A stretch of DNA of 64,000 nucleotides from Haloarcula sp. CBA1129 (GTDB lineage Archaea > Halobacteriota > Halobacteria > Halobacteriales > Haloarculaceae), in NCBI RefSeq assembly GCF_008729015.1, contig NZ_RKSM01000001.1, positions 1,736,001 to 1,800,000 on the forward strand, written 5' to 3'. The stretch's first letter is position 1, and each line of letters opens with the position of its first letter. Under the pieces are notes generated by a model, which ran no database searches, was not told where the DNA came from, and saw only the letters and a program-made list of their open reading frames with translations. A program made the position numbers and the translations under genes. Of this stretch, positions 33,382 to 42,882 are shown in pieces.

Positions 33382-33930
33382 TCAGACGACGGCTTGAATT
33401 CGTCTTCCGAGATTGTCGACCGCTTCGGAGACAGCCTCAAGATCGGTGAGTCCGGTACACAGGAGCTTCCCGCTCGCGAAGACGAGGATCACGTAGTCCG
33501 CCCCACGATACATCAGTCCTGGGAACTGCTCCGGCTCGTATTCGACGGCGTCCATCCCCAGCTCAATAGTGAGCAGTTCCAGCGGAATCGGCGAGCCGAG
33601 GTCGCTCGTCGCCACGATATTACTGATTTCAGCCGCCGGCTCGTACTCGAATTCCAACAGCTCACGCATGACCGCATTTACACGGTCGACCATCGTTTCG
33701 AAGTGATCGATGGACCGACAGCCAGCGATCGAACAGCGCCCGGTCCGATAAAAGGCGACGTATGTGTCGTCGGGGGCAAAGCGCGTCTGTAACCAGTGGT
33801 TGTCGGCCGGTTCGTAGGTGACATCCGTGATTTCGTCCCGCTCGTCGAACGTCTCAGCAAGCGCCGCGAGGTCGAGTTCCTGCTGATAGGTGATCATCCC
33901 GACGACATTGGCGACCTCGAGCTCCGTCAC
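33382..33930 (-). CDS. tbp: Divergent TATA-box-binding protein, copy B
   Basis: A 182-residue TBP-like protein. Repeat 2 is well kept: ISNIVATSDLGSPIPLELLTIELGMDAVEYEPEQFPGLMYRGADYVILVFASGKLLCTGLTDLEAVSEAVDNL. Repeat 1 (ANVVGMITYQQELDLAALAETF, TDVTYEPADNHWLQTRFAPDDTYVAFYRTGRCSIAGCRSIDHFE) is degraded at the QFPGL position. The two TBPs are paralogs arranged in tandem on the minus strand but differ greatly in repeat 1. The start is GTG 33930; no ATG is available in frame. Their location inside a defence island is unusual for a general transcription factor. Confidence 0.85.
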   Translation of the reverse strand: MTELEVANVVGMITYQQELDLAALAETFDERDEITDVTYEPADNHWLQTRFAPDDTYVAFYRTGRCSIAGCRSIDHFETMVDRVNAVMRELLEFEYEPAAEISNIVATSDLGSPIPLELLTIELGMDAVEYEPEQFPGLMYRGADYVILVFASGKLLCTGLTDLEAVSEAVDNLGRRIQAVV

Positions 33931-34003
33931 TACCTCGTCGTAGACAGTGCCAAGGGAAAAGTCCGATTGATGCCGTCAGTAGGAATCGCTTCAGGCTCAG
34001 GCG

Positions 34004-34669
34004 TCATTCTCGGCAATCGGGTGTGAGAATATCGGGCATTTCCTCAGGGTCATACATTCCGCCGAGGTCGTATCCTGTCTCGAGATCGATTCGGTCATCG
34101 CTCACATCAACCTCTTTCGCGATGTCACCTGGATTTCGAGCTGGCCAAAAGAGCGGTTTCATTTGACATCCCCCGAGTTGATCGTCGACGACAACATAGA
34201 TCTGAAACCAGACAGAGTCGATATCAGCCTTATTGAGATGTCTGAAACCGGTTGAGAAGTCCGCAAAGCGGTGGGTTTCATCTTCCAGCTGATAGCCCAG
34301 ATTGGGAGTTCCACGGAATGTGACCTGCGCTTCTTGCGGTCGAACCGACTGTTCGAGTGTTGTATCGGAATTCTCGGTCACCCGGCGAGCTCTCGTATTG
34401 ACCAAAATCGGCTCGAACTTCTCTGCGTTTGGCGCGTGAACAACGGTGTGAAAAGAGACATTCTTGGCTAAGCCGTGTCCGTAATTCGAGAGCACTACTT
34501 CCAGGTCATCCCCATTGAGCGAACGCGATGAAATCTCAATTTCAGGGAGTTTCTCGACGCGTAGGATCTCTTTCTGTTGATAATACAGTACCACGAGGGT
34601 CGCCGTCAACCAAAGGGATGCCAGTGCTGCTGCGTTATTCAGAAGCCAGGCGACAGCTGTATCGATCAT
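34004..34669 (-). CDS. Hypothetical protein with N-terminal membrane anchor
   Basis: A 221-residue protein whose first 28 residues form one membrane segment (MIDTAVAWLLNNAAALASLWLTATLVVLYY), followed by QQKEILRVEKLPEIEISSRSLNGDDLEVVLSNYGHGLAKNVSFHTVVHAP. The soluble part looks like a beta-rich domain (SNYGxGxAKNVxF is seen in several membrane-anchored haloarchaeal proteins). The function is unknown. It is the last gene on the minus strand before the AddB-like gene. The gap 34670-34888 has no gene. Confidence 0.65.
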   Translation of the reverse strand: MIDTAVAWLLNNAAALASLWLTATLVVLYYQQKEILRVEKLPEIEISSRSLNGDDLEVVLSNYGHGLAKNVSFHTVVHAPNAEKFEPILVNTRARRVTENSDTTLEQSVRPQEAQVTFRGTPNLGYQLEDETHRFADFSTGFRHLNKADIDSVWFQIYVVVDDQLGGCQMKPLFWPARNPGDIAKEVDVSDDRIDLETGYDLGGMYDPEEMPDILTPDCRE

Positions 34670-34888
34670 AACACAAAATTGCAGAGCCGATGTTTCAATC
34701 GGTCGGCAATCGCCGTATTTGAAACCAGACCAGCCGACCTGAGATCCGCCGCTATACTGGTGTTTAGGGACGACCTTCCAAAGGCGAGTAGAGCGATGTC
34801 GCTCAAAAAATTTGGTGTTGCTGAACTAGCTAATGGGATTGTCCCGCTAAAAGTGAAGTGAGGCGGACCTCTTGTTGGGTAGTATTCG

Positions 34889-37800
34889 ATGAATAATACG
34901 CTTCTAACTGGTCCCCAGCATTCACGTTTGGAACAAGCTGCTTTTGAACGAGCGGACCAGATGGCTGATGACCTTCCTGGCTCTGTTCTCTACATAACGC
35001 GGAACGACGCTCGCCGGAGTATGGTTGAGGACCGCTGGGTCGCTTCGCACGAACCTCTCCGTCTTCGTGCCGAGACGCTCGACGCGGTCGTTCGTGACTG
35101 GTACGAGGACCTCCAGGGCCCGGTTCAACCCCTCCCCGGGCAGTTGAACCGCCGGTTGGCGGAGTACGCGCTTGACAGAACGACAGCCGAAACAGATGGC
35201 GCACTCGCCGGCGAACCCGCTTCGGCCGCTCTCGCAGATTCGTTCAGTAGCCGTTTCTCACTCTTCGATGACGCCGGCGTCGGGACTGCTGACGCGCTCG
35301 TAGCGGAGTTCGAGGGCTCAGAACTTGATGGCCGTATCGCGAAAGCCACTGTCGACGCGTACCGACACTACCGGGATCTCCACGGCGACTATGTCGACGA
35401 GTGGGTCTGTACCCGGGGAGAAATGTTCGACGCCGTCGAGACGGCGGAGCAGTCACTATCGGCGTTCTCGCCGGAACTGGATGTCGTCATCCTTTCCGGA
35501 TATCACGAGTTCCGTCCTGTCGAACGCCGCCTCATCGAACGCCTCGTCGACGAACTTCCGATGATCGCACTTCTGCCACTCCACCAGGATGGCCGGAGCG
35601 GAGTCGACGCCGTTGCGGAGGACGCCTTGGAGGTCTACGACGCACTTGACTTTGAGACAGTAGAACTCGAGCCCGTCGACGAGTCAGGGCGGGCCTTTGG
35701 AACGATCACCGAGTCGCTCTACCGCCCGGACCCGGACACTGTCCCTGCTCCAGACACTCTGCGATGGCGTGAACTCCCGACGCCCGAGCGCGAGATTCGC
35801 TTCGTCGCTCGCGAGCTCCGGACTGAGTTGGCCAATGGTCGCGATCCCGACGACCTGGCTGTCGTCGTCCCGGGGACCGAGGCCTATTCGGGGTACGTCG
35901 AGGACACGTTCGATACGTTCGACATCCCGCACGTCACGACCGCCGCCTCACAGCTGAACCGGACGTTCACCGGGAGCGTTGTACACGACCTCCTGAACCT
36001 CGCCGAACCCGACCCCCGTGCTGAGGACCTCACGTCCCTGTTAGCAAATCCATTGGTCGACGTCGTCGACACCGACCAAGCCAACGCCGTCACGGCAGCT
36101 GCTCGCCGGCGTGATACTGTTTCTGTGTCACCCCTGCTCGAGGACGTCGACGACGAAGCGGCGGCGCTGATCGAGGAGTTGCTGGCCACCTTGGAGCCGC
36201 TCCGAACGGAGGACATCGAGGGCGCAACCGAGACGCTCCGACGACTGTTGGACGACCGGTTCGACCTGGAGGGGGCGACGGAGGACTACGCCAGCGGCAC
36301 CGAGCAAGCCGTCGAACAGCGAGCCTACGACCTCGTGGACGAGGTCCTCTCCTCGTTCGAGTCGCTGGCGGCAGTCAATAGCGACCTCTCTCCGTTGGCA
36401 CTGTTCACCCGTGCGTTCGATGGCGTGCCGATTCGGGTTCCACAGCGCGCTGCTGGCGGCCACGTTGAGGTGATGGGGCTGCTCGACGCCCGGATGCGCT
36501 CGTTCGAGAAGGTGTTCCTCGTGGGCCTGACGAGCGAGCACTTCCCGGTAACGCCGGAACGCCCGGCCTTCTTCGAGGAGATGACCGACGCCCATCCGCG
36601 GTTCGACACTGGCGACGAGCGCCTCCGGGGGCGCTATCTCTTCGCGACGCTACTCGCGAACGTTGACGAACTCACGATCACCACACCAGAGACGGGCGAT
36701 GACGAATCCGCTGTCGTCCGGTCGCCGGTCCTCGACGAACTCCAGCGCGTAACAGGCATCGAACCCGAAGACGGCGTCGATGACCGCGTGGGCTCCCGCG
36801 AAGACCTTCAGCGGCACGTCGCCGCAACAACGAACCGGCGTGCGGCAGTCAGCCGCGCCGGCGACCGAGGTGACCTCTCCCCCGAGCAGACCAAGCGCAC
36901 GGATCGGGGACTCCACTGTGCGGACAACAGGGGAACGGCTGGCCTCTCCGAACACGACGGCGTGTTAGAACCCGAGACCGTCGCTGAGGTCTATCCTCCG
37001 TCGGAACGAGAACCCTACAGCGCGAGTCGGATCGAGCGATACGTCGAGTGTGGGTTCAAGTTCTACGCCGACGAAGTGCTCGGAATCGAGGATCCCGACG
37101 ACGTCGAGGTCGTCCCTACGCCCCTCGAAACCGGATCGTACGTCCACGACGTCTTCGAACGGTTTTTCGCGGATCTACAGGACGAAACCGAAGATGGTGT
37201 CGACCTCACCGAGTTCGACCGGAACGACCTGGCGATACACCTTCGCGAGATTGCCGTCGAAGAACTCCGGGATGCTGACTTCGAGTACGAAGGCCTGTTC
37301 TACGAACGGTGGAAGGCGGAGCTGTTCGCTGGCCTGAGTGACGGCGAGAGTGCTCCGTACCAGGCCGGGAGCAAACCTCACGACGCACCGGAACAGGGAT
37401 TGTTCGCTACCTTCCTCGACAACGAACTCTCGCGGGACGGCGCTGACCGCCCACACTTGTTCGAGGCCCCGTTCGGCGAGGGACTTCCCGACTCGGATGC
37501 TGGGCCGTTCACAGTTGAGCGTCCGGACGGCTCGACTGTCTCGATTCGGGGATACATCGACCGCGTCGACGTAAGCCGGGATGGCGAACAACCGACGCTC
37601 ACGCTCTACGACTACAAGACTGGTCGAGCACCGTATATGACGAAGACGACCGGCGGCACGAAGTTCCAGCTCCCTATCTATCTGCTTGCTGCGGCCAACG
37701 TCGTCGACGGTGATCTATTCGAGCAGGGATCGCTTTCAGCGACGTACTATCAGGTTCGACCGCCCAACGACATCAAGGTTCCACGCGGTGTCGAGTCGAA

Positions 37801-38077
37801 GTTCGATTCCGAGGTCGAACTCCGTCGCTTCCTGAACGATGTCGTCCCGGAGTGGCTAGGCCAGATCGACGAGGCGATCGGCAACGGACGGTTCCACACG
37901 ACGCTTCTGTCGGCCAGCGGAGCGAACTGCCGATACTGTGACTACCGTCGGGCCTGCGATGTCCGCCATCACCGCAAGCGGGAGTTCGTCGACGAGGTTC
38001 ACGAGGACGACGCTGCGTACGTTCCGCTGCGTGTTCGCGACGACGAGGACATCGAGGCGGTGATGAGCGATGACTGA
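34889..38077 (+). CDS. AddB-like nuclease subunit with Fe-S cluster cysteines
   Basis: A 1062-residue protein of the AddB/PD-(D/E)xK family. It has no Walker A at its N-terminus (TGPQHSRLEQAAFERADQMADDLPGSVLYITRNDARRSM). The C-terminal nuclease has DRVDV...LTLYDYKTGRAPY (D, then DxK) near residue 905. It also has four cysteines of a 4Fe-4S cluster: one in RYVECGFKFY (about 720) and three in NCRYCDYRRACDVRH (about 1013-1022). Between these lie inactive helicase-like regions. It works with the AddA-like helicase encoded 8 bases overlapping downstream. The pair would resect DNA double-strand breaks or degrade foreign DNA. Archaeal AddAB function is inferred from bacteria. Confidence 0.88.
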   Translation: MNNTLLTGPQHSRLEQAAFERADQMADDLPGSVLYITRNDARRSMVEDRWVASHEPLRLRAETLDAVVRDWYEDLQGPVQPLPGQLNRRLAEYALDRTTAETDGALAGEPASAALADSFSSRFSLFDDAGVGTADALVAEFEGSELDGRIAKATVDAYRHYRDLHGDYVDEWVCTRGEMFDAVETAEQSLSAFSPELDVVILSGYHEFRPVERRLIERLVDELPMIALLPLHQDGRSGVDAVAEDALEVYDALDFETVELEPVDESGRAFGTITESLYRPDPDTVPAPDTLRWRELPTPEREIRFVARELRTELANGRDPDDLAVVVPGTEAYSGYVEDTFDTFDIPHVTTAASQLNRTFTGSVVHDLLNLAEPDPRAEDLTSLLANPLVDVVDTDQANAVTAAARRRDTVSVSPLLEDVDDEAAALIEELLATLEPLRTEDIEGATETLRRLLDDRFDLEGATEDYASGTEQAVEQRAYDLVDEVLSSFESLAAVNSDLSPLALFTRAFDGVPIRVPQRAAGGHVEVMGLLDARMRSFEKVFLVGLTSEHFPVTPERPAFFEEMTDAHPRFDTGDERLRGRYLFATLLANVDELTITTPETGDDESAVVRSPVLDELQRVTGIEPEDGVDDRVGSREDLQRHVAATTNRRAAVSRAGDRGDLSPEQTKRTDRGLHCADNRGTAGLSEHDGVLEPETVAEVYPPSEREPYSASRIERYVECGFKFYADEVLGIEDPDDVEVVPTPLETGSYVHDVFERFFADLQDETEDGVDLTEFDRNDLAIHLREIAVEELRDADFEYEGLFYERWKAELFAGLSDGESAPYQAGSKPHDAPEQGLFATFLDNELSRDGADRPHLFEAPFGEGLPDSDAGPFTVERPDGSTVSIRGYIDRVDVSRDGEQPTLTLYDYKTGRAPYMTKTTGGTKFQLPIYLLAAANVVDGDLFEQGSLSATYYQVRPPNDIKVPRGVESKFDSEVELRRFLNDVVPEWLGQIDEAIGNGRFHTTLLSASGANCRYCDYRRACDVRHHRKREFVDEVHEDDAAYVPLRVRDDEDIEAVMSDD

Positions 38078-41000
38078 GGACCCCGAGGAGATTCAGCTCA
38101 CAGAGGAACAGGAGGACGCGCTCGTCCAGGGCCGGAACGTCGCGATCACTGCCGGCGCCGGGACAGGGAAGACGACAACGCTCACCGAGCGGTACGTGAC
38201 GATACTGGCCGAGAACCCGTCGCTCACGCCGGAGAACATCGTCACGATTACTTTCACGCGAAAGGCTGCTGCCGAACTGACCGAGCGCGTTCGGGAGGAG
38301 GTGTACGACCGGCTCGAGGCTGTCGACTCACCAGAGGCCTACCACCGCTGGCGAAACGTCCTCGACGACCTGGAGGATGGCTACGTCCACACCATTCACG
38401 CGTTCTGTACGCGGCTTTTGCGAGAACGGGCCGTCGAGGCTCCGGTCCCGCTCGGCTTCGACGTGCTCGACGAAGACGGCGCCGCGACACTCCAACGCGA
38501 AGTCGTGACGGAGTTCCTCGAACGCAACCAGGACGATGACGACGTCGCGCTCCTCGCTCAGCTTTGGGGTCGTGACCAGCTGGTCGATGTACTCGCTGGA
38601 TTACTCGATGAGCGCCCACAGAGCGAGGCGGTCCTCGAGGAGTGGCGTGATGCGGAGGTCGACGACTACATCGATATCTGCTGGGAGGTCGTTTGTGATC
38701 TCGACGTCGCCGACGCCCGACAGACGCTGTATGCGGACGGACTCCTTGAGCAGCTACGCCCGGTTGCGGGCCGTGTCGACCGCGAGGGTGCGATCGCCGA
38801 CGAGGACGGCCTTCGAGCCTACCAGACCTTCACCGAGGTCGCGACGACACTCTCGGACGACCCGGAGGAAAGCGATCCTCGCGACTGTCAGCGGGCAATC
38901 CTCGAGCTCTACGAGGCCTGTGAGAAGAAGAACGGCGGCCTCTACAGCAGTTCGGGGTACGTCGTCGGTGACCGGGACGATTGGGGTGAGTACGGTGACG
39001 TCTATGACGACCTGAAAGACACCATCGACACGGTCATCGATGCCGTCGAACCGCACGCGGATGCGGTCGAGACGACGCCAGGGGAACTGGAAGCGAATAG
39101 CGCTCACTACGCACTGGCTCTGATGCGGGTCTTCGACGACGTCCTCGCAACCTACACCGACGAGAAGGAGCGCCACGATACGCTCGACTTTCCCGACGTG
39201 ATCGAGACAACCCTCGAGTTCTTGCGAGCGAACGATGCCGTCACGGAGCGGCTCCGAGAGCAGTTTGCGGCCGTGATGGTCGACGAGTTTCAGGACACGG
39301 ACCCGCGTCAGTGGGAGTTGGTCAAGCTCCTCACGGGCGTTGACGAGCAGGCGGCGTCGAACGTCTTCCTGGTCGGCGACGAGAAACAGAGCATCTACGG
39401 ATTCCGTGGGGCCGACGTGACGACGTTCGGGGATGCGCGCAGAGAACTCCAGACCGTCAACGAGGCTCGTGGAGTTGACGACGTTCCCGACAGCGATGCC
39501 GAGAGTCCGACCGCCCTCGAACTCTCCGGGAATTTCCGGACGCTGGACGAGCCGTTGTCGTTCCTGAACGAGCTCTTCGAGTACCTGTTCCAACCAGAAG
39601 GTGATACCCACGAACCCTACGAAGCGCCACCTCAGGGACTGAGTACGCAGCGCGACCGTGTCGAGGACATCGAGGGTCTGACCGGGAGCGTTGAGTATCT
39701 CGCTGTGCCCGACGACGCCGATACGGCAGCGGAGCTCTTCGGCGACGACCATCCGGTCGCCGAAGGCGCGCTGGACCACACTATCGAGGCCGAGGCGCAA
39801 GCGCTCGCTGCTCGACTGACCCACCTGTTCGACGATCCGCCGACAGTCCAAGACCCCGATACAGGTGCCCATCGTGACGCTACTCCCGACGACACGGCTA
39901 TCCTCCTGCGCCGGCGAACTCATCTGGATCGGTATCAGCGGGCCCTCGAGGAGTACAACATTCCCTATACTGTCGTCGGTGGCGTGGGGTTCTACGATAC
40001 GCCTGAGGTCCAGGCGCTCACGAACCTGCTTCGAGTACTCGGTGATCCACAGGACGATGTCTCCCTCTACGGGGTGCTTCGGTCGCCGCTGTTCGGATTC
40101 GCGGATGATCGCCTCGCACCGGCTGTCGCAGAAGCTGATTCAGTATGGGATGCGCTCGCCGAGGCGGACGATCCACAACTTGCGGACGCGTTCGATCTCC
40201 TTACGACGTGGCGGACCCTCAGCGGCTGTGCGACGCCGTCCGAAGATGGCGTCCTCCCGTGGAACCGCCTGCTGTCCCGAGTGATCGACGACACGGGGTA
40301 TCTGGCGAGTGTGAGTGCTGACGAACGCGGTCGACAGGCCGTCGCGAACGTCGAGAAGTTCCGCGACCAGGTCCGTACTTGGAGCGAGAACGGTGTTCAC
40401 ACAGCTGCCGGGTTGCTCCACCGGATCGACCGCCAAGCCGAGATCGACCCTCGTGAGGGGGAGGCAGATATTCCCGGTGACGCCGAGGGCGTCCGGATTA
40501 TGACGATCCATTCAGCGAAGGGACTCGAGTTCCCGATCGTCACCGTCCCTGATCTCGGGAGTGACCTCAACTTCGGTCGCTCCGTCGACGACCATGGCTA
40601 CGTTCGACTCGTGGACGGAACTGATGACGCGCCGCCGGTGCCGGCGGTCGGCGGGCCGAATCCGGGCGATGCGTTTTCCATCGAGAAGACGGCCGTCCAC
40701 GAGTACGCTGACCGACGGTCGCGTCCACAGGAGCGGGCGGAGTCGAAACGCCTCCTCTACGTAGCGTGTACACGAACGCGGGATCACCTCCTTCTCTGTG
40801 GCACGCACGACATCATCATCGACGAGTCTGGTACAATCGAACTCCCCGAGCCTGCAGCCTTCGACGACGCAGACCGGTGGCGCGACTGGTTACAGCCAGC
40901 CCTCCTCGACGGAACACTCGTCGCTGAGGCGGTTCGTGACGGACAGGCCCGTGGTGAGATAGATGGAGCCAGCTATACTGTTCGCAGGCCGCCGCGCCCA

Positions 41001-41705
41001 GTAGACTGGTACACCGACGACGAAGCTGTTGTTTCAGCGCCGGAGATCTCGATTCCTTCACCGCCGTCGTTAGCGCCGGCGAAACGGATCGCGGCTACGA
41101 CCCTCGTGAATGCGGTGGCGGATGCGTCTCCAGACGGTCACAGTTACTCTCAGCGTGAGGAATCGGCCGGCCTGAGTCCAACGACGTTTGGGACGGTCGT
41201 CCACCGGATCAACGAACTTCGTCCACCGAGAGACGAGTGGACCACCCTGATCCGTCGTTTGAGTCAGATGGCTGGTGAGGAGCCATCAGAATCGGACCTC
41301 CGTGATGCTGTCAACCACGCTGCTGATGCAGTCGGATTTGTTGAACGCATCGAGTCCGATACCGAGCTTCAGGAGGTTTACAACGAGTACTCTGTTGTCG
41401 CTCGAATCGATGAGTCGCGGATTGTCGGTGATATCGACCGGCTCCTCGTCACGCCGGACGCATTCCACATTATCGACTACAAGACCAACGACCTCTCAGC
41501 TACGACATCGGATGAACTCGCGGAGCACTATCGACCGCAGATGCTCGCGTACGCTCTCGCCCTCTTCCAACATGACCGGAACCGTGACGTACGAGCTTCA
41601 CTCCGGTTTACTGACGAGGGGATAGAGGAGCGGTTCCATTGGGTGTCGGATCAGATGACGGAGATGGAATCTAAACTACGCTCAATGGTGGATTTGGTGG
41701 ATTAA
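38070..41705 (+). CDS. AddA-like UvrD-type helicase-nuclease
   Basis: A 1211-residue superfamily 1 helicase: Q-motif and Walker A AGAGTGKT at 28-35, motif Ia FTRKAAAELTERVR, motif II VDEFQDTDPRQWEL near residue 403, and motif III VGDEKQSIYGFRGAD. Later motifs are MTIHSAKGLEFPIV and LLYVACTRTRDHLLL. A C-terminal PD-(D/E)xK nuclease has DRLLVTPDAFHIIDYKTND near residue 1130. The order matches AddA. ATG 38070 overlaps the AddB-like stop by 8 bases, so the two are co-translated. The complex would unwind and degrade DNA ends in repair or defence. It is followed by the partition locus. Confidence 0.92.
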   Translation: MTEDPEEIQLTEEQEDALVQGRNVAITAGAGTGKTTTLTERYVTILAENPSLTPENIVTITFTRKAAAELTERVREEVYDRLEAVDSPEAYHRWRNVLDDLEDGYVHTIHAFCTRLLRERAVEAPVPLGFDVLDEDGAATLQREVVTEFLERNQDDDDVALLAQLWGRDQLVDVLAGLLDERPQSEAVLEEWRDAEVDDYIDICWEVVCDLDVADARQTLYADGLLEQLRPVAGRVDREGAIADEDGLRAYQTFTEVATTLSDDPEESDPRDCQRAILELYEACEKKNGGLYSSSGYVVGDRDDWGEYGDVYDDLKDTIDTVIDAVEPHADAVETTPGELEANSAHYALALMRVFDDVLATYTDEKERHDTLDFPDVIETTLEFLRANDAVTERLREQFAAVMVDEFQDTDPRQWELVKLLTGVDEQAASNVFLVGDEKQSIYGFRGADVTTFGDARRELQTVNEARGVDDVPDSDAESPTALELSGNFRTLDEPLSFLNELFEYLFQPEGDTHEPYEAPPQGLSTQRDRVEDIEGLTGSVEYLAVPDDADTAAELFGDDHPVAEGALDHTIEAEAQALAARLTHLFDDPPTVQDPDTGAHRDATPDDTAILLRRRTHLDRYQRALEEYNIPYTVVGGVGFYDTPEVQALTNLLRVLGDPQDDVSLYGVLRSPLFGFADDRLAPAVAEADSVWDALAEADDPQLADAFDLLTTWRTLSGCATPSEDGVLPWNRLLSRVIDDTGYLASVSADERGRQAVANVEKFRDQVRTWSENGVHTAAGLLHRIDRQAEIDPREGEADIPGDAEGVRIMTIHSAKGLEFPIVTVPDLGSDLNFGRSVDDHGYVRLVDGTDDAPPVPAVGGPNPGDAFSIEKTAVHEYADRRSRPQERAESKRLLYVACTRTRDHLLLCGTHDIIIDESGTIELPEPAAFDDADRWRDWLQPALLDGTLVAEAVRDGQARGEIDGASYTVRRPPRPVDWYTDDEAVVSAPEISIPSPPSLAPAKRIAATTLVNAVADASPDGHSYSQREESAGLSPTTFGTVVHRINELRPPRDEWTTLIRRLSQMAGEEPSESDLRDAVNHAADAVGFVERIESDTELQEVYNEYSVVARIDESRIVGDIDRLLVTPDAFHIIDYKTNDLSATTSDELAEHYRPQMLAYALALFQHDRNRDVRASLRFTDEGIEERFHWVSDQMTEMESKLRSMVDLVD

Positions 41706-41770
41706 GCCTCTGTTTTCGTCAATTCACCCACCTTGCGATAGGTCAGGACAAGCTCTTGGTGGCACCCTTC

Positions 41771-42059
41771 GAGAAACGAATGGAACGAACGAAACGAACG
41801 CAACGAGAGTATTTCGAGTAATGAATGAATTTACTGGAACGAGCCGAACCGACGCTGGAATACAGAGTGCTCGGTGAACGAAACGAGGGAAACGAGAGAA
41901 ACGAACAATATGATGAAAATGAACGAAACTCCTTCAACGAGTGGAACGAACAGTTGGTTTTAACATCGTAGTAATCCTCCCACCGAGTGAAACACCCTCA
42001 CCGAACGCACCGAACTAAACGACCAAAACGAACGAAACGAACATAACGAGAAAAACGAA
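41771..42059 (+). repeat. GAACGAA-type iterons upstream of parA (candidate centromere)
   Basis: This 290-bp gap is filled by many same-orientation copies of GAAACGAA, GGAACGAA and close variants. Examples are 41771-41805, 41878-41907, 41921-41950 and 42024-42058. Such iterated sites beside a parA gene are typical of plasmid centromeres. No gene lies in 41706-42063. Confidence 0.75.
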
Positions 42060-42063
42060 GCTA

Positions 42064-42882
42064 ATGACCGACACCAATACCGCACGAATCACGGTAGCGA
42101 ACCAGAAGGGAGGCGCGGGGAAGACAACCGACGTCATTCATACTGGTGGCGCACTCTCTGCGCGAGGCCACGACGTCCTCCTGGTCGATATCGACTACCA
42201 CGGAGGGCTCACCTGCTCGCTTGGCTACAACGATCTGTACTACGATACCGACCGCACAACGCTGTTCGACGTTCTCGACTTCGATCAGATGGAGTCGGTG
42301 AACGACATCATCGTCGAGCACGAGGAATTCGACATCCTTCCCGCCAGCGAAAAGCTCGCGAACAACAAGAACATCCAGACGCTGCTTGAGGCGCCGAAGA
42401 GTCGCGAGCGGCTGGAGATGACTCTGGACGAGCTCGACAAGGACTACGACTACATCATCGTCGACACGCCGCCATCTCTGAACGTCCTCACCGACAACGC
42501 CCTCGTCGCGACCGGCAACGTCGTGATCCCCGTTATTCCCGAGAAGCTCAACGCCAACAGCCTCCAGATTTTCGCAAAGCAGCTGAGTTCGCTCGAACAG
42601 GCGTACGGAGACATCAATCGGCTCGCGATTGTCTGTAACCGTGTCGAGCAGAACGCCGAACATCGCGACACCATCGAGGAGATCAAGTCGGCGTACTCCC
42701 TCCCGGTGTTCGAGATCCCGAAGCGGACCGACCTCTCTCAGTCGATTGGCGAGGGTGTGTCCGTCTTCGGCTTCGGCAAGGAGAACCAGCGCGTCGAGGA
42801 TGCACGCGACTTGTTCAACGAGATCGCCGACCTGTTCGACGAGACGTTTGAGAAGACCGCACCTGAGGAGGTGGAAGCATGA
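42064..42882 (+). CDS. parA: ParA-type partition ATPase
   Basis: A 272-residue ATPase with the deviant Walker A KGGAGKTT at 15-22 (ITVANQKGGAGKTTDVIHTGGALSARGHDVLLVDIDYHGGLTCSLGY) and a DYDYIIVDTPPSLNVLTDNAL switch region. The DxD-P-Q signature is here DIDYHGG. It moves plasmid copies to daughter cells with a centromere-binding partner. The downstream partner gene overlaps its stop by 4 bases, and the iteron region lies directly upstream. It supports the view that the segment is or was a low-copy replicon. Confidence 0.93.
   Translation: MTDTNTARITVANQKGGAGKTTDVIHTGGALSARGHDVLLVDIDYHGGLTCSLGYNDLYYDTDRTTLFDVLDFDQMESVNDIIVEHEEFDILPASEKLANNKNIQTLLEAPKSRERLEMTLDELDKDYDYIIVDTPPSLNVLTDNALVATGNVVIPVIPEKLNANSLQIFAKQLSSLEQAYGDINRLAIVCNRVEQNAEHRDTIEEIKSAYSLPVFEIPKRTDLSQSIGEGVSVFGFGKENQRVEDARDLFNEIADLFDETFEKTAPEEVEA

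Noticed and set aside
38754-39923. 389-residue minus-strand open frame
   Set aside because: It is a shadow of the AddA-like helicase and crosses its conserved helicase motifs.
41771-42059. CRISPR array in the repeated region
   Set aside because: The repeats are 7-9 bases, irregularly spaced and without unique spacers of constant length.
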